64,000 bases of DNA from Corythucha ciliata (taxonomy: Eukaryota > Arthropoda > Insecta > Hemiptera > Tingidae), in contig CM075939.1 in NCBI GenBank assembly GCA_038030265.1, positions 42,823,253 through 42,887,252 on the forward strand, in the 5' to 3' direction. Both the position numbers and the translations under genes were made by a program. Positions 44,885 through 56,050 of this stretch are shown one piece after another. Numbering within the stretch: the stretch's first letter is position 1; the number at the start of each line of letters is the position of its first letter. The notes under the pieces were generated by a model. The model was not told where the DNA came from, searched no databases, and saw only the letters and a list, made by a program, of their open reading frames with translations.

Positions 44885-45740
44885 GAGAAAATTCGCGCCT
44901 TCAGGAAGCACATTCGCGGCTAAAAATAGAGAAAATACGCTGATCCCCAAGATTCTTTGGGTCGCATTTCAAGAAGACAAAATTGAGAAGGCGCTCTAAT
45001 GAGCCGATATTGGGGCAACTAGGCGGCAACAAGTTTGGAAAAAGCGCTAATACTCGTGGCTAAATACGCAAAAAAGCGCTCATTCGTGGTTTCTCGATGC
45101 AATTTTCAGACCAAACTTTACGGCTAAGCCGTTTGGGCCTAGCCCGCGGCTAACAATTAGGAGCATGCGCTATATCATGGCAGAATAAGTGAAAAACATC
45201 GCTTAATTCCTCTTCAAAATTGAGAACTGTGGAAGAGAGAATTGTACGAAAAACGTTAGTTTGCGGATAAAAATGAAAAAGAATCACTTATTCGCGGCTA
45301 AAATTGGGAAAACGCCTACCCGAAGCTTCTGAAGGATATTTCGCGAGTACTGAAAAAAAAAGCTGTCGTAGAGATATTTTCCCATAACTCAAATTGAAAA
45401 AAAAAAAAAAATGCCAATGCGGGGCTAATATCCACAAAAAATGGTAATTCACTGCTAATATTTGAAAAATCACTAAATAGCGCCGCTAAAATTTTAATAA
45501 ACGCTGAATTTCAGCTCAAAATGAGGAAAAGTGCTAATCCGATGCTAAAAATTGAGGAAAACGCCAATTTGCGGCAAAAATTGTGAAAAATCGCTAATTC
45601 AAGGGATGAAAACGATAATTTTCAGTTCAGATTGAGAAAAGTGCTAATTTCCTGCTTTAAAAAAAAATGGAGATAAAGCGCTAATCTGCGTATAAAATAG
45701 AGAAAATATCAGTACTCGTTTAAAATTGGAAATACGCCAA
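44885..45740 (+). repeat. Family A ~30-bp degenerate repeat array
   Basis: 'gctaattcgcggctaaaatt' units, diverged, with homopolymer A expansions (for example 45,397-45,410). Confidence 0.75.
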
Positions 45741-45779
45741 TTCTCGCCTTCGTCCCCTTCGTTGGAGGCTGTAGGGGCC

Positions 45780-46260
45780 GGTTATATCTGCGGTAACTAA
45801 AAAAAGAAGCCCAAAAACTTGCAATTTCGGTAATATTCTGTCCCAAAATGTACAATTTCTCAGATTCTAAGCCTGAATATGATGTTAAATTAGGCGCTGG
45901 TCAGAGTCATCTAGCCCGTATTCCACGGACATCATCAGAAAAAAGCCTGCAACTTGCCATTTTGTAGGCATTAAGACCATAAACTCGGAATATTCAGACC
46001 CTAAAACTTACAACTTCGCAGATATTTTGCTCCAGAATTTTCGCGGTTATTCATCAAGCTTTGAGAGCTCTCGGGACCGGCTAGACTGAAATTCCAGGCG
46101 CTCCGCAGAAAAGGGCTCCAGAACGCGTCGTTTCACATAAGTAAAACAAAACAAAAGCGTTCTATTTCGTTGATATTAAGACCCAGAACATGTAATTTAG
46201 CAGATTTTTATCTCCAAATGTAGCGATTTTGTGGTGGGCTGGCGTCAATGTTGCAATTTA
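45780..46260 (+). repeat. Family C repeats
   Basis: The same joints as at 15.1 and 43.9 kb ('attccacggacatcatcaga' and 'aaaaagcctgcaacttgcc'). Confidence 0.65.
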
Positions 46261-46449
46261 GAGGCTATTTGGAAATAGAATTTGTTAATTGAATGAATGG
46301 AAACGTATAATCACCTTCAAAAGCGAATGATTGCCTTACAATTTCCTGGCTGCTTTTAGTCACAAAACATGCAGTATCAGTTTATTGACCACATCGCCTG
46401 TTTGGCCACTGAACACGAGGCTTAGGCACAAAATAAACACTTATTAAAG

Positions 46450-47540
46450 ACTTGCTGCGGTTGGAGGCTTGCAGTGGTTGGTCCTTTGCTGTGGTTGGAC
46501 CGTTGCTCTGGTTGGACCATTGCTATGGTTGGAGATTTTCTGTGGTTAGACTATTGATGTGGTTGGACATTTGGTGTGGTTGGACCTTTGCTTGGGGTGA
46601 TTCGACCGTTGCGGTGATTGGACCGTTGCTGTGGTTGGACCATATCTGTAGTTCGACATTTACTGTTAGTGGCCGGACTTTTGCTGTGGTTGGAGACTTG
46701 CTGTAATTGGACCATTGGTGTGGTTAGACTATTGCTGTGGTTGGACATTTGCTGTGGTTGGAGCCTCACTGTGGTTTGGAAGGTTGCGGTGGTTTGGAGG
46801 GTTGCTGTGTTTGGGAGCTTCGCTGTGATGGAGACTTGCTGTGGTTGGAGGCTTGCTGTGGTTGGACCATTAATGTGGCTGGACATTTTCTGTGGTTGGA
46901 CTATTGCTGTGGTTGGAGCCTTACTGTGGTTAGACTATTGCTGTGGTTGGAGACTTGCTGTAATTGGACCATTGGTGTGGTTAGACTATTGCTGTGGTTG
47001 GACCCTTGCTCTGGTTGGACCACTGCTATGGTTGGACCGTTGCTCTGGTTGGACCATTGCTATGGTTGGAGATTTTCTGTGGTTAGACTATTGATGTGGT
47101 TGGACATTTGCTGTGGTTGGACCTTTGCTTGGGGTGATTGGACCGTTGCGGTGATTGGACCGCTGCTGTGGTTGGACCATATCTGTAGTTCGACATTTAC
47201 TGTTAGTGGCCGGACTTTTGCTGTGGTTGGAGACTTGCTGTAATTGGACCATTGGTGTGGTTGGACCATAGCTGTGGTTGGACCATTGCTGTGGTTGGAC
47301 ATTTGCTGTGGTTGGAGCCTCACTGTGGTTTGGAAGTTTGCTGTGGTTTGTAGGGTTGCCGTGGTTTGGAGGCTTGCTGTGGTTGGACCGTTGCTCTGGT
47401 TGGACCATATCTGTGTTTTGATGTTTACTGTTAGTGGCCGGATCTTTACTGTGGTTTGGAGCGTTGTTGTGTTTGGGAGCTTTGCTGTGGTTTGACCTTT
47501 GCTGGACTATTTTGCTGTTGTTGGACTTATTTGACTGTGG
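46450..47540. repeat. 18-bp minisatellite with ~537-bp higher-order period
   Basis: About 60 tandem variants of an 18-bp unit around 'tgctgtggttggaccatt'. A long block starting 'gttgctctggttggaccatt' at 46,502 recurs at 47,039, 537 bp later, with few changes, so the array has amplified in larger steps too. As 18 is a multiple of three, both strands carry long open frames (repeating 'GPLLWLDHCCGW' and its antisense). These are not genes. Confidence 0.9.
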
Positions 47541-47559
47541 TTGCAAACTTTACAAAATA

Positions 47560-47758
47560 AAAGACAAGCGCCAATTCGTGGCTAAAATTGAGAACTAGCG
47601 CATTTACCGCCATTTCGCATGTGTGATTGAGATATAAACGGTTCTCTTGCGCTTAAATGGGGGGAAACGCACCAATTTACCATTTTGCTATGAAAAGCCT
47701 TGGCCAAAATTATAAGAAAAGGCGCTAATTTATGGTTTAACCTTTTTAACAGCTAAAA

Positions 47759-47796
<38 letters not shown>

Positions 47797-47910
47797 TGGC
47801 TCACGGCAGAGTAAAGAAAAATAACACTCATTCTCGTCTAAAATGGCGGTAAAACGTCAATTTCCGACTAAAAATAGATGAATAGCGCGCATTAACGGCC
47901 GTCGGCGGAG
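47560..47910 (+). repeat. Family A repeats with a long poly-A run
   Basis: A-type units continue after the minisatellite. A run of more than 30 A residues at about 47,762-47,792 has grown inside one unit's A tail. It ends at an element end 'ggcggagccagtggtgggca' at about 47,902-47,921. Confidence 0.65.
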
Positions 47911-48099
47911 CCAGTGGTGGGCAAGCGTTGCAGGTAGGGGGTTTGGATCCCTTTTGTTCGACGTCTCATTTTAATGTTATTTAAAGTAAAAAAAAAAAAA
48001 AAAATGCCAAAAGTATTTTTAAAATCTCATCGACTGCTAAATCTTTGGTGATTATGTGACGCTATAATGGTGGATAAATCGGAACTGTTGGAGCACCGA

Positions 48100-48540
48100 C
48101 TGTTGTGCCCCTAGGATTTTGCATGAAAATAACTCGAATTGGGACCCAAGAATCCGATTTTATGGTCACAAAAAACGTCAGCAACTGAAAATTGAGCCAA
48201 AGAACCCCAAACTACAAAACTCGGCCATTTAAGTGAGCCAAGTCCACGATTTTTTCCCTTTTTCAATCCTTCAAATTGGGATTTGAATGGACCAAATCCG
48301 CGAAATTTGTTTCCTGATTCCGCAAAGTTTAGGCGTAAAACGTGCCAAATTCCAAAATTAGACATTTTGATGAAGGAGGTAAGCACGTGACTTTCATCGT
48401 ATTCAATTCTTTTAAATCGGGGGGGTTCATTGGTCCAAACCCGTGAATTGGGTTTTGATGAATGAGCTGTTTCAGGAAACGGCAGTTTTCGGCCGCAAAA
48501 TTAGCAGTTTCTGGATTAAATAATCCAAATTTGCGGTAAG
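48100..48540 (-). repeat. Family F repeats, minus orientation
   Basis: Units of about 31 bp of the form 'tgagccaagtccacgatttt', reverse complement of the 'cgcggatttggctctttc' units seen at 62.5-63.2 kb. Confidence 0.55.
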
Positions 48541-50650
48541 AGGGGGAGGGTCGTATTTCAGTATTATAAAAGGTAATTTAATTGACTTTCGAAAACCGGC
48601 CCACCCTGGCCTTTTGTTCCGAGCTGGCTAGGCCCGTGTAAGGCCCGAAAAAAAAGCAAAAACGGAGGAACTTTTGTGTGCACCCCTTCCCCCTCGACAC
48701 ATGGATCCTCGCCTGATGACTCCGAGCGTAAATGCTGTCCAAGCACGGTGGCTGGTGGACCACCGGTTGATTCCCATCTGAGCAACCACAAACTATAAAA
48801 GTATGTATTACAGTCCTTCTATGGTCACCGTACAAAATGTCCCCTGTTTTCCGAGAGTCGGAATCACCCCCCTCCTAATTGTTAATATCCTCCTTTTACT
48901 CTCCATTATTACCTCACTTGTTCGATAATTTGCACCAAACCACAGCCACCCTGGTTGCTAACATCAGTGGGGCTTTTAATTGAGAGCCACACGAAGTTAT
49001 ATTTAGCGTCAAAAGTGTCAGAAGGGTTGTGAGTGAGCGAATGTGTCTCTGTATACGGTAAAGTGACGCTATATACCGAGGCTATTAAGGATGAAAACTC
49101 AAGTTTTCCCCCGTGGAGAGATTCATAGAACCGTGTGCTGTTCAAGTGCGTGTGTGTGTATAAAGACTTATAAATGAACGCCAACACTTGGCTCAAATAT
49201 TGCGAAACCTCTCGAGGGTAGAAACTTCTCACTCGTTCGCCCTTCCCTCAACACCACAGCGAAACAATTTCTCCGAATTTTTCGCACCGTCGCACGAGGG
49301 TTCTTATAAACAAACACCCGCGTGGTTTCTTAAATTGTCCGTTTAGTGTTAGTAAATCACTCGTATTTCTCTCTCTCTCTCTCTCTCTCTCGGGTCTTTG
49401 AAAATACAAAAGATTAAAAATAGACTACACACGCCAAATACGGACCTCGCAGCATATCATTAAAACGCGTCGGGCATTGTCTTGCGGGGAGTATTCAACC
49501 CTCAAGTTTAATTTGTTCCTGTTATGGGTTAGTGCAAGGGAGGCCGGGGGTGGGGGGGGTTAGTCAAGTATCTCGTAATATACTAGTATGTACCCTCGAG
49601 GGGGGGGGGGGGAGAACACCGTCAAACAAAAGACGCGAACAGGTGGATTCAACTGGAAGACGTATAAAATCAATGCTCTCCCAGGCTTCCAACTTTTGGG
49701 CGCTGTTTCAGCCTCTGAGAAGAATCACTTGAATTCTTCATTAGCTGTTCATAGCGAAGGCTTACAGTAAAAGAGCTTTATGAAAAGAAAAAAAACAAAA
49801 GAAGACAACTCATAAGAGGAGCATTTTTCGGCGCATTCCAGAGGCAACGATATATGAAATTGACCTATTCTGTGAATAACGAGGAAGAGAGTTGTACATT
49901 TTAATAGAATTACGCCCAGCTACGCATCCAATATCGTGGTTGAGTCATATCATTTTTATTTTTCTTCCTTTTTTTTTATCTATTATTCACTCGTTCCCAG
50001 TAGTTTTAATCGCCATACATAAAGGACCCTCCAGGGTCCAGGGTATGAAGTACATAAGCGTCCCTTACAACGTTTTCACCTACGGGACTGTGTTCAAAAC
50101 ATTTAACTAAGGAGACCCGAAGTATTATCGCTGGACATGAAAATACTGTTAATATAGGTGTGTGCGAAGGGGGGGAGGGAGATAGCGTTAACACAGTAAC
50201 TTCTTAGTTACATCCTGTCCATAGTTTTTAAATGCCTCCCCCCCCCCGACCTCTCCCCATCATTATTCTTAGTATTCACCACGTCTCTTTCATCCGTCGT
50301 GAGGTGAGATGAGTACGTGCAGTTAATTCCAGCTTCTTCAACACGGGACGCATCCCCAGGACTGGATGACCTCGGGAATCAATAAAAATCCTCATCCTGG
50401 ACGAATTGGTAGACTGGGGCTAAAAAGGGGAGTACAACTTCTACGGGTAGGTACGTTTTTAACGGAAGTCCATGAAGTTTTATGATCGATTTCTAATTAT
50501 CTAATTATTAGAATGCAGGATGAGTGTTTTAGACACCCCAGGGGCCCTTTGTACAAGAAGCTTGATCGCCCCTTCTCCAGGAGTCTCCCCCCTTCAACAC
50601 TAACACTCACGCACAGTCACAGCATACCTAAATGTGTTGTAAGAGTCGTA
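48541..50650. other. Unassigned; probable first intron or intergenic
   Basis: Contains a (CT)13 microsatellite (49,369-49,394) and G-runs at 49,548-49,559 and 49,601-49,612. If the exon at 50,655-50,795 is real, this is the first intron of a minus-strand gene. A possible further exon begins near 50,420 on the minus strand (agccccag|TCTACC...). It is open in the matching phase for about 45 codons, but I cannot support it by homology. Confidence 0.35.
49369..49394. repeat. (CT)n microsatellite
   Basis: Thirteen uninterrupted CT dinucleotides. Confidence 0.95.
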
Positions 50651-50654
50651 CTCA

Positions 50655-50795
50655 CTTTTTTTCGGGAGGAGGCGGCTGCTCTGAGACGGTCAGCGTCGCC
50701 AGGGCTTGCTGTGGCGGCGGAGGTGGAAGATCCGGTTCCATTTCCGGCGGTGTTGGATCCATTTGTGCGAGCGGTGCCAGTTCTTGGGGCTCCAT
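50655..50795 (-). CDS. First coding exon of an unrecognised gene (proline-rich N-terminus)
   Basis: Starting at ATG 50,795-50,793 on the minus strand, 47 codons run to a consensus donor AAA|GTGAGTAC (phase 0, 50,654-50,647). The peptide starts MEPQELAPLAQMDPTPPEME, has an acidic/proline-rich section with five consecutive prolines, and ends in a basic stretch (LRAAASSRKK). Such N-termini are common in nuclear proteins, but I do not recognise the family. The 5' side (50,796-51,060) is CG-containing, mixed-composition sequence that could be the 5' UTR and promoter. The exon is supported by the start codon, codon-like composition, higher GC than flanks, and a near-perfect donor. The antisense frames on the plus strand are shadows. 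Confidence 0.5.
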
Positions 50796-52360
50796 TATTT
50801 CAAAAATTTACGCGCCCCCTAATTTCTTTTTAATGAATTTACTCACCCCTGAAACAAGTTTACTCGAAACGAAAAAATAAAAAATTGTTACACTCTTGCG
50901 TTCTCTCGGCGAAAAAAATAAAAATAAAAAATTACATGCCCCCCTCTTTTTGTTTGTGTTTTCTCCCGTCTCTTTCCCTTTCTCTTCCAACACTTTCAAA
51001 CACGACGACCTTACGACTCTCCGCGACACACTGGCTTCCAGTCAGCTTCTAGGTAATGGGGCGGCGAAGGGGTATTCCCGTCCCTTTCCCGGGAGGATCA
51101 CTCCGTGTGCCGCCCCTCAAACGCCACCCCCTTGCCCCCTCCCGATGCTCGAGAGTTTCCATCCCCTTGTTTTTCTTTTTTTTTTTTTCCTCCCGCGTTC
51201 TATTTGGAAGGACGTCTTTCAGGGGAGACTTTTTTATTATTATTTTTAACTCTTAACAATACACACGACGATGGAGCAAACGATATTGGGAGTTTGAGTA
51301 TTCCTTCAAGCTCATTTCAACGATGCTTCAGACTGACTCAACCATCAAATTGAACGTTCTTATTCGGGGAGTGCCATGGAAGCAGAGAAGAGAGGAAATG
51401 ACACAATAACAAGCGCCCCCCCCCCACCACCACCACAAGAAAGTAAAGCGAACAATTGTCGAATATGAGGCCCTTTTATGACACACATTGTCGACAACAG
51501 TCACCCATCAACGAAACAACGAAAACCTGCACAGGTTTTTTTTTTCTTTTTTTTTACTCAACAAGGCGGTGAAAAATAGAAGAGATGCCTTCGATTGTGA
51601 GCCGACTATAACAAAAGATAGAGGATGCTGGCGAGGTGGAAGACGATATGGTTAGGCCTGGTGAGGGGGGGGGTTGAGGGGTTCTGGTCCATGTGATCGA
51701 TCCGAAGAAGGGGGTTGCACGGCAACAGCTTCCGAAAGGCACACGCCCGATTTTCGGTTTTCTATCTATGTTTGATGAAACGCTCTGTTCGTAAAACGGC
51801 GGTTCTCAACTAAAACTGAACAAAATTAAAACTGAAAAGTTTCATTTGCTAAGTTTGTCTTACTTTTGATGAGTCAATCTTTTAAAACCTTAAAAATCCT
51901 ACACGAATAAACTTCAGGGAAGACTGTTAAGCTGGAAGTAAAATAAGGTATGACATCACTTTAATAAGAGATCGAGGACGATCAGGGCGTGATTAGGGAG
52001 AAAGGGCGTGGCAAAAAGGACCGAAGATGTCTGAACTCTATCAGTGCCGGATCAAGACATTTTTCCATGGGGTGGGGGGGGGGCAAGACTCGATTACGCC
52101 ACCCTTTTGTTTGGATAGGATGGAGGGGGATATCGTTGCTGAGGGTTTAAAACGATTAAATGAGAACAAAAGCCTAAACTATGACTAGGGTTTGACGTCC
52201 TGGCAAGGGCTATACGTACGGTGACCAGATATTTTCACTTGGAAAGAAGGACCCCGGGCTTGAGGAGCCTTTAGAAGTTTGGAGGTTCTCGTCTAGCACA
52301 CAAATTGAAAAATATAAATAAATAAAACTGGCAATAAATCGCTAAAGATGTAACAATCTG
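50796..52360. other. Possible promoter/5' UTR region, then unassigned
   Basis: 50,796-51,060 would be upstream of the minus-strand exon. It carries no clear TATA box. Beyond that lie poly-T/poly-C tracts, a C-run at 51,416-51,425 and a G-run at 52,071-52,082 next to 'cagtgccggatcaagacatt', which resembles the end of a mobile element. No gene was recognised. Confidence 0.35.
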
Positions 52361-52369
52361 AGTCCACAA

Positions 52370-52650
52370 AAAATTGCAAACTTGCAATTTGACGGATATT
52401 TAGCCCCAAAACTTGCAAATTCACTAATATTCAGCTCCAAATGACGTAATTTTGCACCTATTCATTAAGGTTCGGGGCCACTAAATAAAAGATCCCAAAA
52501 CTTGTAACTTTGCCAAAATTAAGACCTGAAATTCGCATTTTCACGGGAATTAAAACCCGCAAGCTGCAATGCCGCAGATTTGGAGGTATTCGCCAGTCTT
52601 AGACATTGACGCCAAACTTTTACAGTTTACAGTTTGGTTGTGGGCCATAA
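52370..52650 (+). repeat. Family C repeats
   Basis: 'tgcaatttgacggatattta' and 'gccccaaaacttgcaaattc' units, about 32 bp, diverged. Confidence 0.6.
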
Positions 52651-52959
52651 ACTTGGTTGTAAGAACTCAGGCGGGCCACCCGTCCTCAACCCCCCCCCCC
52701 ACAACCATTTGACCTTTTGGCCAAAGGCCGTGACGCTCTGACTAACTGAATAAAAAACACTCTGGGGGCCTGTTCAATAACGTCAACACATTGGTTAACG
52801 ACAGAATAATAGTGTTTTCCATTTGCACAAAAGTGTGCCCTGGGGCAGCCCATTGCAGTGCCAGCCTTGGACATTTGGCGCCCCCTTAGCGAATCTTTCA
52901 CCAACGCACCCCTTCCACCCATGAAGTTGCCTTCAGAGCCACGAATTAGCGTCCCCCCT

Positions 52960-54010
52960 CCCACGTCATCACTTCTTTATTTCATCGATGAATCAGCTAT
53001 TCGTCTCCATTTCAGCCGCGAATTAGCGATATTCTTGCAATACGAATTTGTATTTTACCTTATTAAGCCACTGATGAGTGATTTTATCCAATTTTACCCA
53101 CGAAGTTGCCCCCGGAAACCGTGACTTGCCATTTTTACTCAATTTATTTCTGTGGATTATCAAAAGTTATCTATTTAGCCCTCTGAGCCATTTATCTTAA
53201 TTTTAGTCGTGAATTAGCGTTTTAACTAATTTTAACCTCCTAGCGAGCCACGAATGACATGATTAAATCCACCTCCTTCTGAAGGAGAGGAGAATCCACG
53301 AATGCCAGTTTTCCCCCTTTTTTTCGGCGTGAATTAACGCTTTGTCTTAATTTTGTCCACAAATTAGCGCGTTTTCCTCACTTTGAATCAGCGATTTTGT
53401 TCACTTTCAGCCACGAAGAAACCTTCAGAAGCCACGAATTAGCGTTTTTTCCACACGTCAGCGCTTCTTCTCAACTTTAACGGTGAATTAGCGATGTTTC
53501 CCCATATCTGAAAGTTAGCGATTTTCTCCACTTTATAACTGCGAATTCGTGATTTTAGCCACTAATGAGCGATTTTCCCCAATTGTATCCCTGAATTAGT
53601 ACTTTTTCACACATTAGCGATTTTTTCACTTTTAGCCGTGAATTAGCGCTTTGTCTTAGACTGACAATAATGAGCCACAAACTTGCGTTCTGAATAAGCC
53701 GAGAATTTATGCTTTCGTAATTTTAGGCGCAAATTAGCGCTTTTTCGCAAAACCATTGGTGAACTCATCCGTGAATTAGCGTGTTTTATAATTTTAACCG
53801 CAAATTACTGCTTTTTTAATACTTTATCCGCGATTTTATCGCTTTTTCTCGATTTTAGCCGTGAGATAACGTTTTACGCCACGGATTAGTCGTGTATTTT
53901 TCTTAACTTTAGTCGCGATTTAGCAATTTTTCTCACTTCTGTTCGTGAATCAGAGATTTTTCTCAATAATTTCAGTCGAGAATTAGCCATTTATCTCAAT
54001 TTCGGCTGAA
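52960..54010 (-). repeat. Family A ~30-bp degenerate repeat array, minus orientation
   Basis: 'ttttagccgcgaattagcga' units. The LINE fragment begins directly at the array's end. Confidence 0.75.
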
Positions 54011-54019
54011 CGAGTCTTG

Positions 54020-55807
54020 GAAATTTCTGCTGTGCGACTACACAATCCCGATGTCGTCATCTGCTGTGTCTACCGTCCTTCCAGCTCGTCATTTGGCTCC
54101 TTTTACGAACTCTTCGAGATCTTTCTATAAATAGAGCCTTCAATTACTCTTCCCCGCTCGTTATCGCCGGTGATTTCAACGTCGACTTCGATGTTGATTC
54201 GAGTGACTGTCTGGTGCTCAAGGGCTTAATCGCCTCCTTCGGTCTGTCACCCAAACGGCCCCACCCAAACGCACCTTACTGACAGGCGCTCATGCCTCGA
54301 CAATATTGTCACGAGCCTCAGCTCCTCGTCATTTACAGTTGGCCACAGTTCGCTCGCTCTCTCTGACCATAGCGCCCAGGAGTTATCTATTCTTCGGCCA
54401 CGTCACCGTGCCCATCCTAGCTTCAGGTTATTTCGCCCCCTCATCGGAGAGGCACTTCTGAATATCAGATGCTTGCTCTTGGCTACTGATGGCTTATGGT
54501 TCATCACATATTCTGAAACCGGCCCTGAGTCGCGTACCACTACGGTTCTCGAAGCGTTTCTTTCGATCGTTGACCTTGCGGCCCCTTTGACATGTCCAGG
54601 CCTCGGAGGGTTCGGCACCACTGGTTCACCGACGAGCTACGTCATAAGAAGCGTCGTTGTGGAGATCTTTCATCGCTCCATAATTCCTCTCTGTTCTCTG
54701 ATTCGGCGACCATAACTTGCCTCCTTCAGGAAGCGCGTAGAGATTTTCGAATCAGTATCGTCAAAGCTAAGAGAGCCTACACCAAGCACCCAGAAGCAGT
54801 GCTCCCAATGTCAGCAAAGCTGTGTATCATATGAGGGCGCCAGGTCCGAGCCACGAACCTTGGCGTTAGGCAGGGATTCATACTCGATCCTGTGCTCTTC
54901 CTGCTTTATGTCAATCGTCTCTGCTTGGTGCAATCATCCCTGCCGTTTTCTGAGACATTCCTTTATGCGGACAACACGACGGTCTTGTGCAGGGGTGACT
55001 CGAAGGATGGGCTCTAGCGCGAATTGGGTGCTGCTTCTTCGTTGATCGAATCGTGGAGCTTGGCGAACCGGCTCGTCCTAAATAAGGACAAAAACTCAGG
55101 TCCTTATTGTCGATTTGAGAGCACCGAGAAGAGTTGTAACTTTCCTTGGGCTCATCATAGATTCCCGTCTGTCTTGGGATAGACACATCGAGAGCCTTAC
55201 GGTTCAACTTTTGAGAGCCATCTTCGCACTCTGGAGATTGGAAAAAATTGTTTCCTCTGACACGCTCCGTCTCGTCTTTTTTGAGCTCTTTTACTCCCGA
55301 ATGACGTATGGCATCGCTCTTTGGGGTAAACCAGCCCACAGCGGGAAAATATTCAGACTCCAGAAGTCCGCAATTAGAGTGTTACGTGGGCTGCACCCTC
55401 GTCATTCCTGTCGGGATTGGTTTCGCAGTCTTAATATTATGACCTTGCATGGCGCCTACGTCCTGAGCATTCTTCTCTTCGTGCGTGTCCATCTACGAGA
55501 ATTCCCTTTGAACTCGGCCTCTCACTCGTGTGCTACGAGGCACGCCGCTGACTTAGCGGTTAGTTCTGCGCGTCTTGCGACTTCTGCTCGGGTTTCTTAG
55601 GTGTGAGGTTCTACAATGCGCTCCCCGCTAAGCTCAGCGACCCAAACCTTCCGGCCCCCAAGTTCCGTCGTCTACTCTCCGAGATCTGATCCTCAACGCT
55701 GCCCCTTACTCGTTTGAGGAGGTTTTTACCAGTCTGTGATCTGTCTGCCTTATTGACGTTGCTTATAAATGTATTTATGCTGGCAATAAATTAAGTCGAG
55801 TTGAGTT
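54020..55807 (+). mobile_element. 5'-truncated, internally deleted jockey-like LINE
   Basis: A non-LTR retrotransposon relic read from family motifs. The endonuclease C-terminal part has VIAGDFNVDFD (54,160-54,192) preceded by VVICCVYRPSSS. A linker with WFTDEL and AKRAYTKH follows. RT motifs are GVRQGFILDPVLFLLYVNRL (54,862-54,921) and the catalytic box LYADNTTVLCRGDS (54,961-55,002), in which YADD has become YADN. The thumb/C-terminal region is 55,115-55,600 (FLGLIIDSRLSWDRH, YGIALWG). The distance from endonuclease to RT is too short for the RT fingers, so a deletion lies near 54,810-54,850. Frames change several times. The 3' UTR ends 'aataaattaagtcgagttga' near 55,800 without a long poly-A tail. 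Inactive. Confidence 0.85.
55115..55600 (+). pseudogene. LINE RT C-terminal region
   Basis: A 161-codon open frame carrying the conserved post-catalytic region of jockey/CR1-like reverse transcriptases: 'FLGLIIDSRLSWDRHI', 'LLRAIFALWRLEKI', 'RMTYGIALWGKPA' and 'IFRLQKSAIRVLRGL'. It would continue the frame of the RT motif at 54,961 but is separated from it by stops and shifts (a TAG near 55,015). Confidence 0.8.
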
Positions 55808-55899
55808 CAAAATTAGCGTCATTTTCAATTTTGGTCTGGATTAAGTGGGCACGAGTATTAGCACTTTCCACACTTTGCCTAAATAATGAATACTCAAAT

Positions 55900-56050
55900 A
55901 AAAAATAAATGGCGAAATTGACTATTCACGCCTAAAAATGGCTTAACTGACTAGGTTCTCCATAAAAATATCCCAACGGTGAATTCCCGATCCAGAAATG
56001 ACTTTACGCACCGTAAGAATGGATGAACTTACAGCTTCGTGCACCCCTGA
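55900..56050 (+). repeat. Short family B block
   Basis: 'gcctaaaaatggcttaactg'-type units (four or five) between the LINE and a family A array. Confidence 0.6.

Noticed and set aside
46618..47546. Open frames of 150-168 codons rich in W, C, L and G (and their antisense)
   Set aside because: They are produced by the 18-bp minisatellite, whose period is a multiple of three. The 'protein' simply repeats every six residues, and equal frames exist on both strands.
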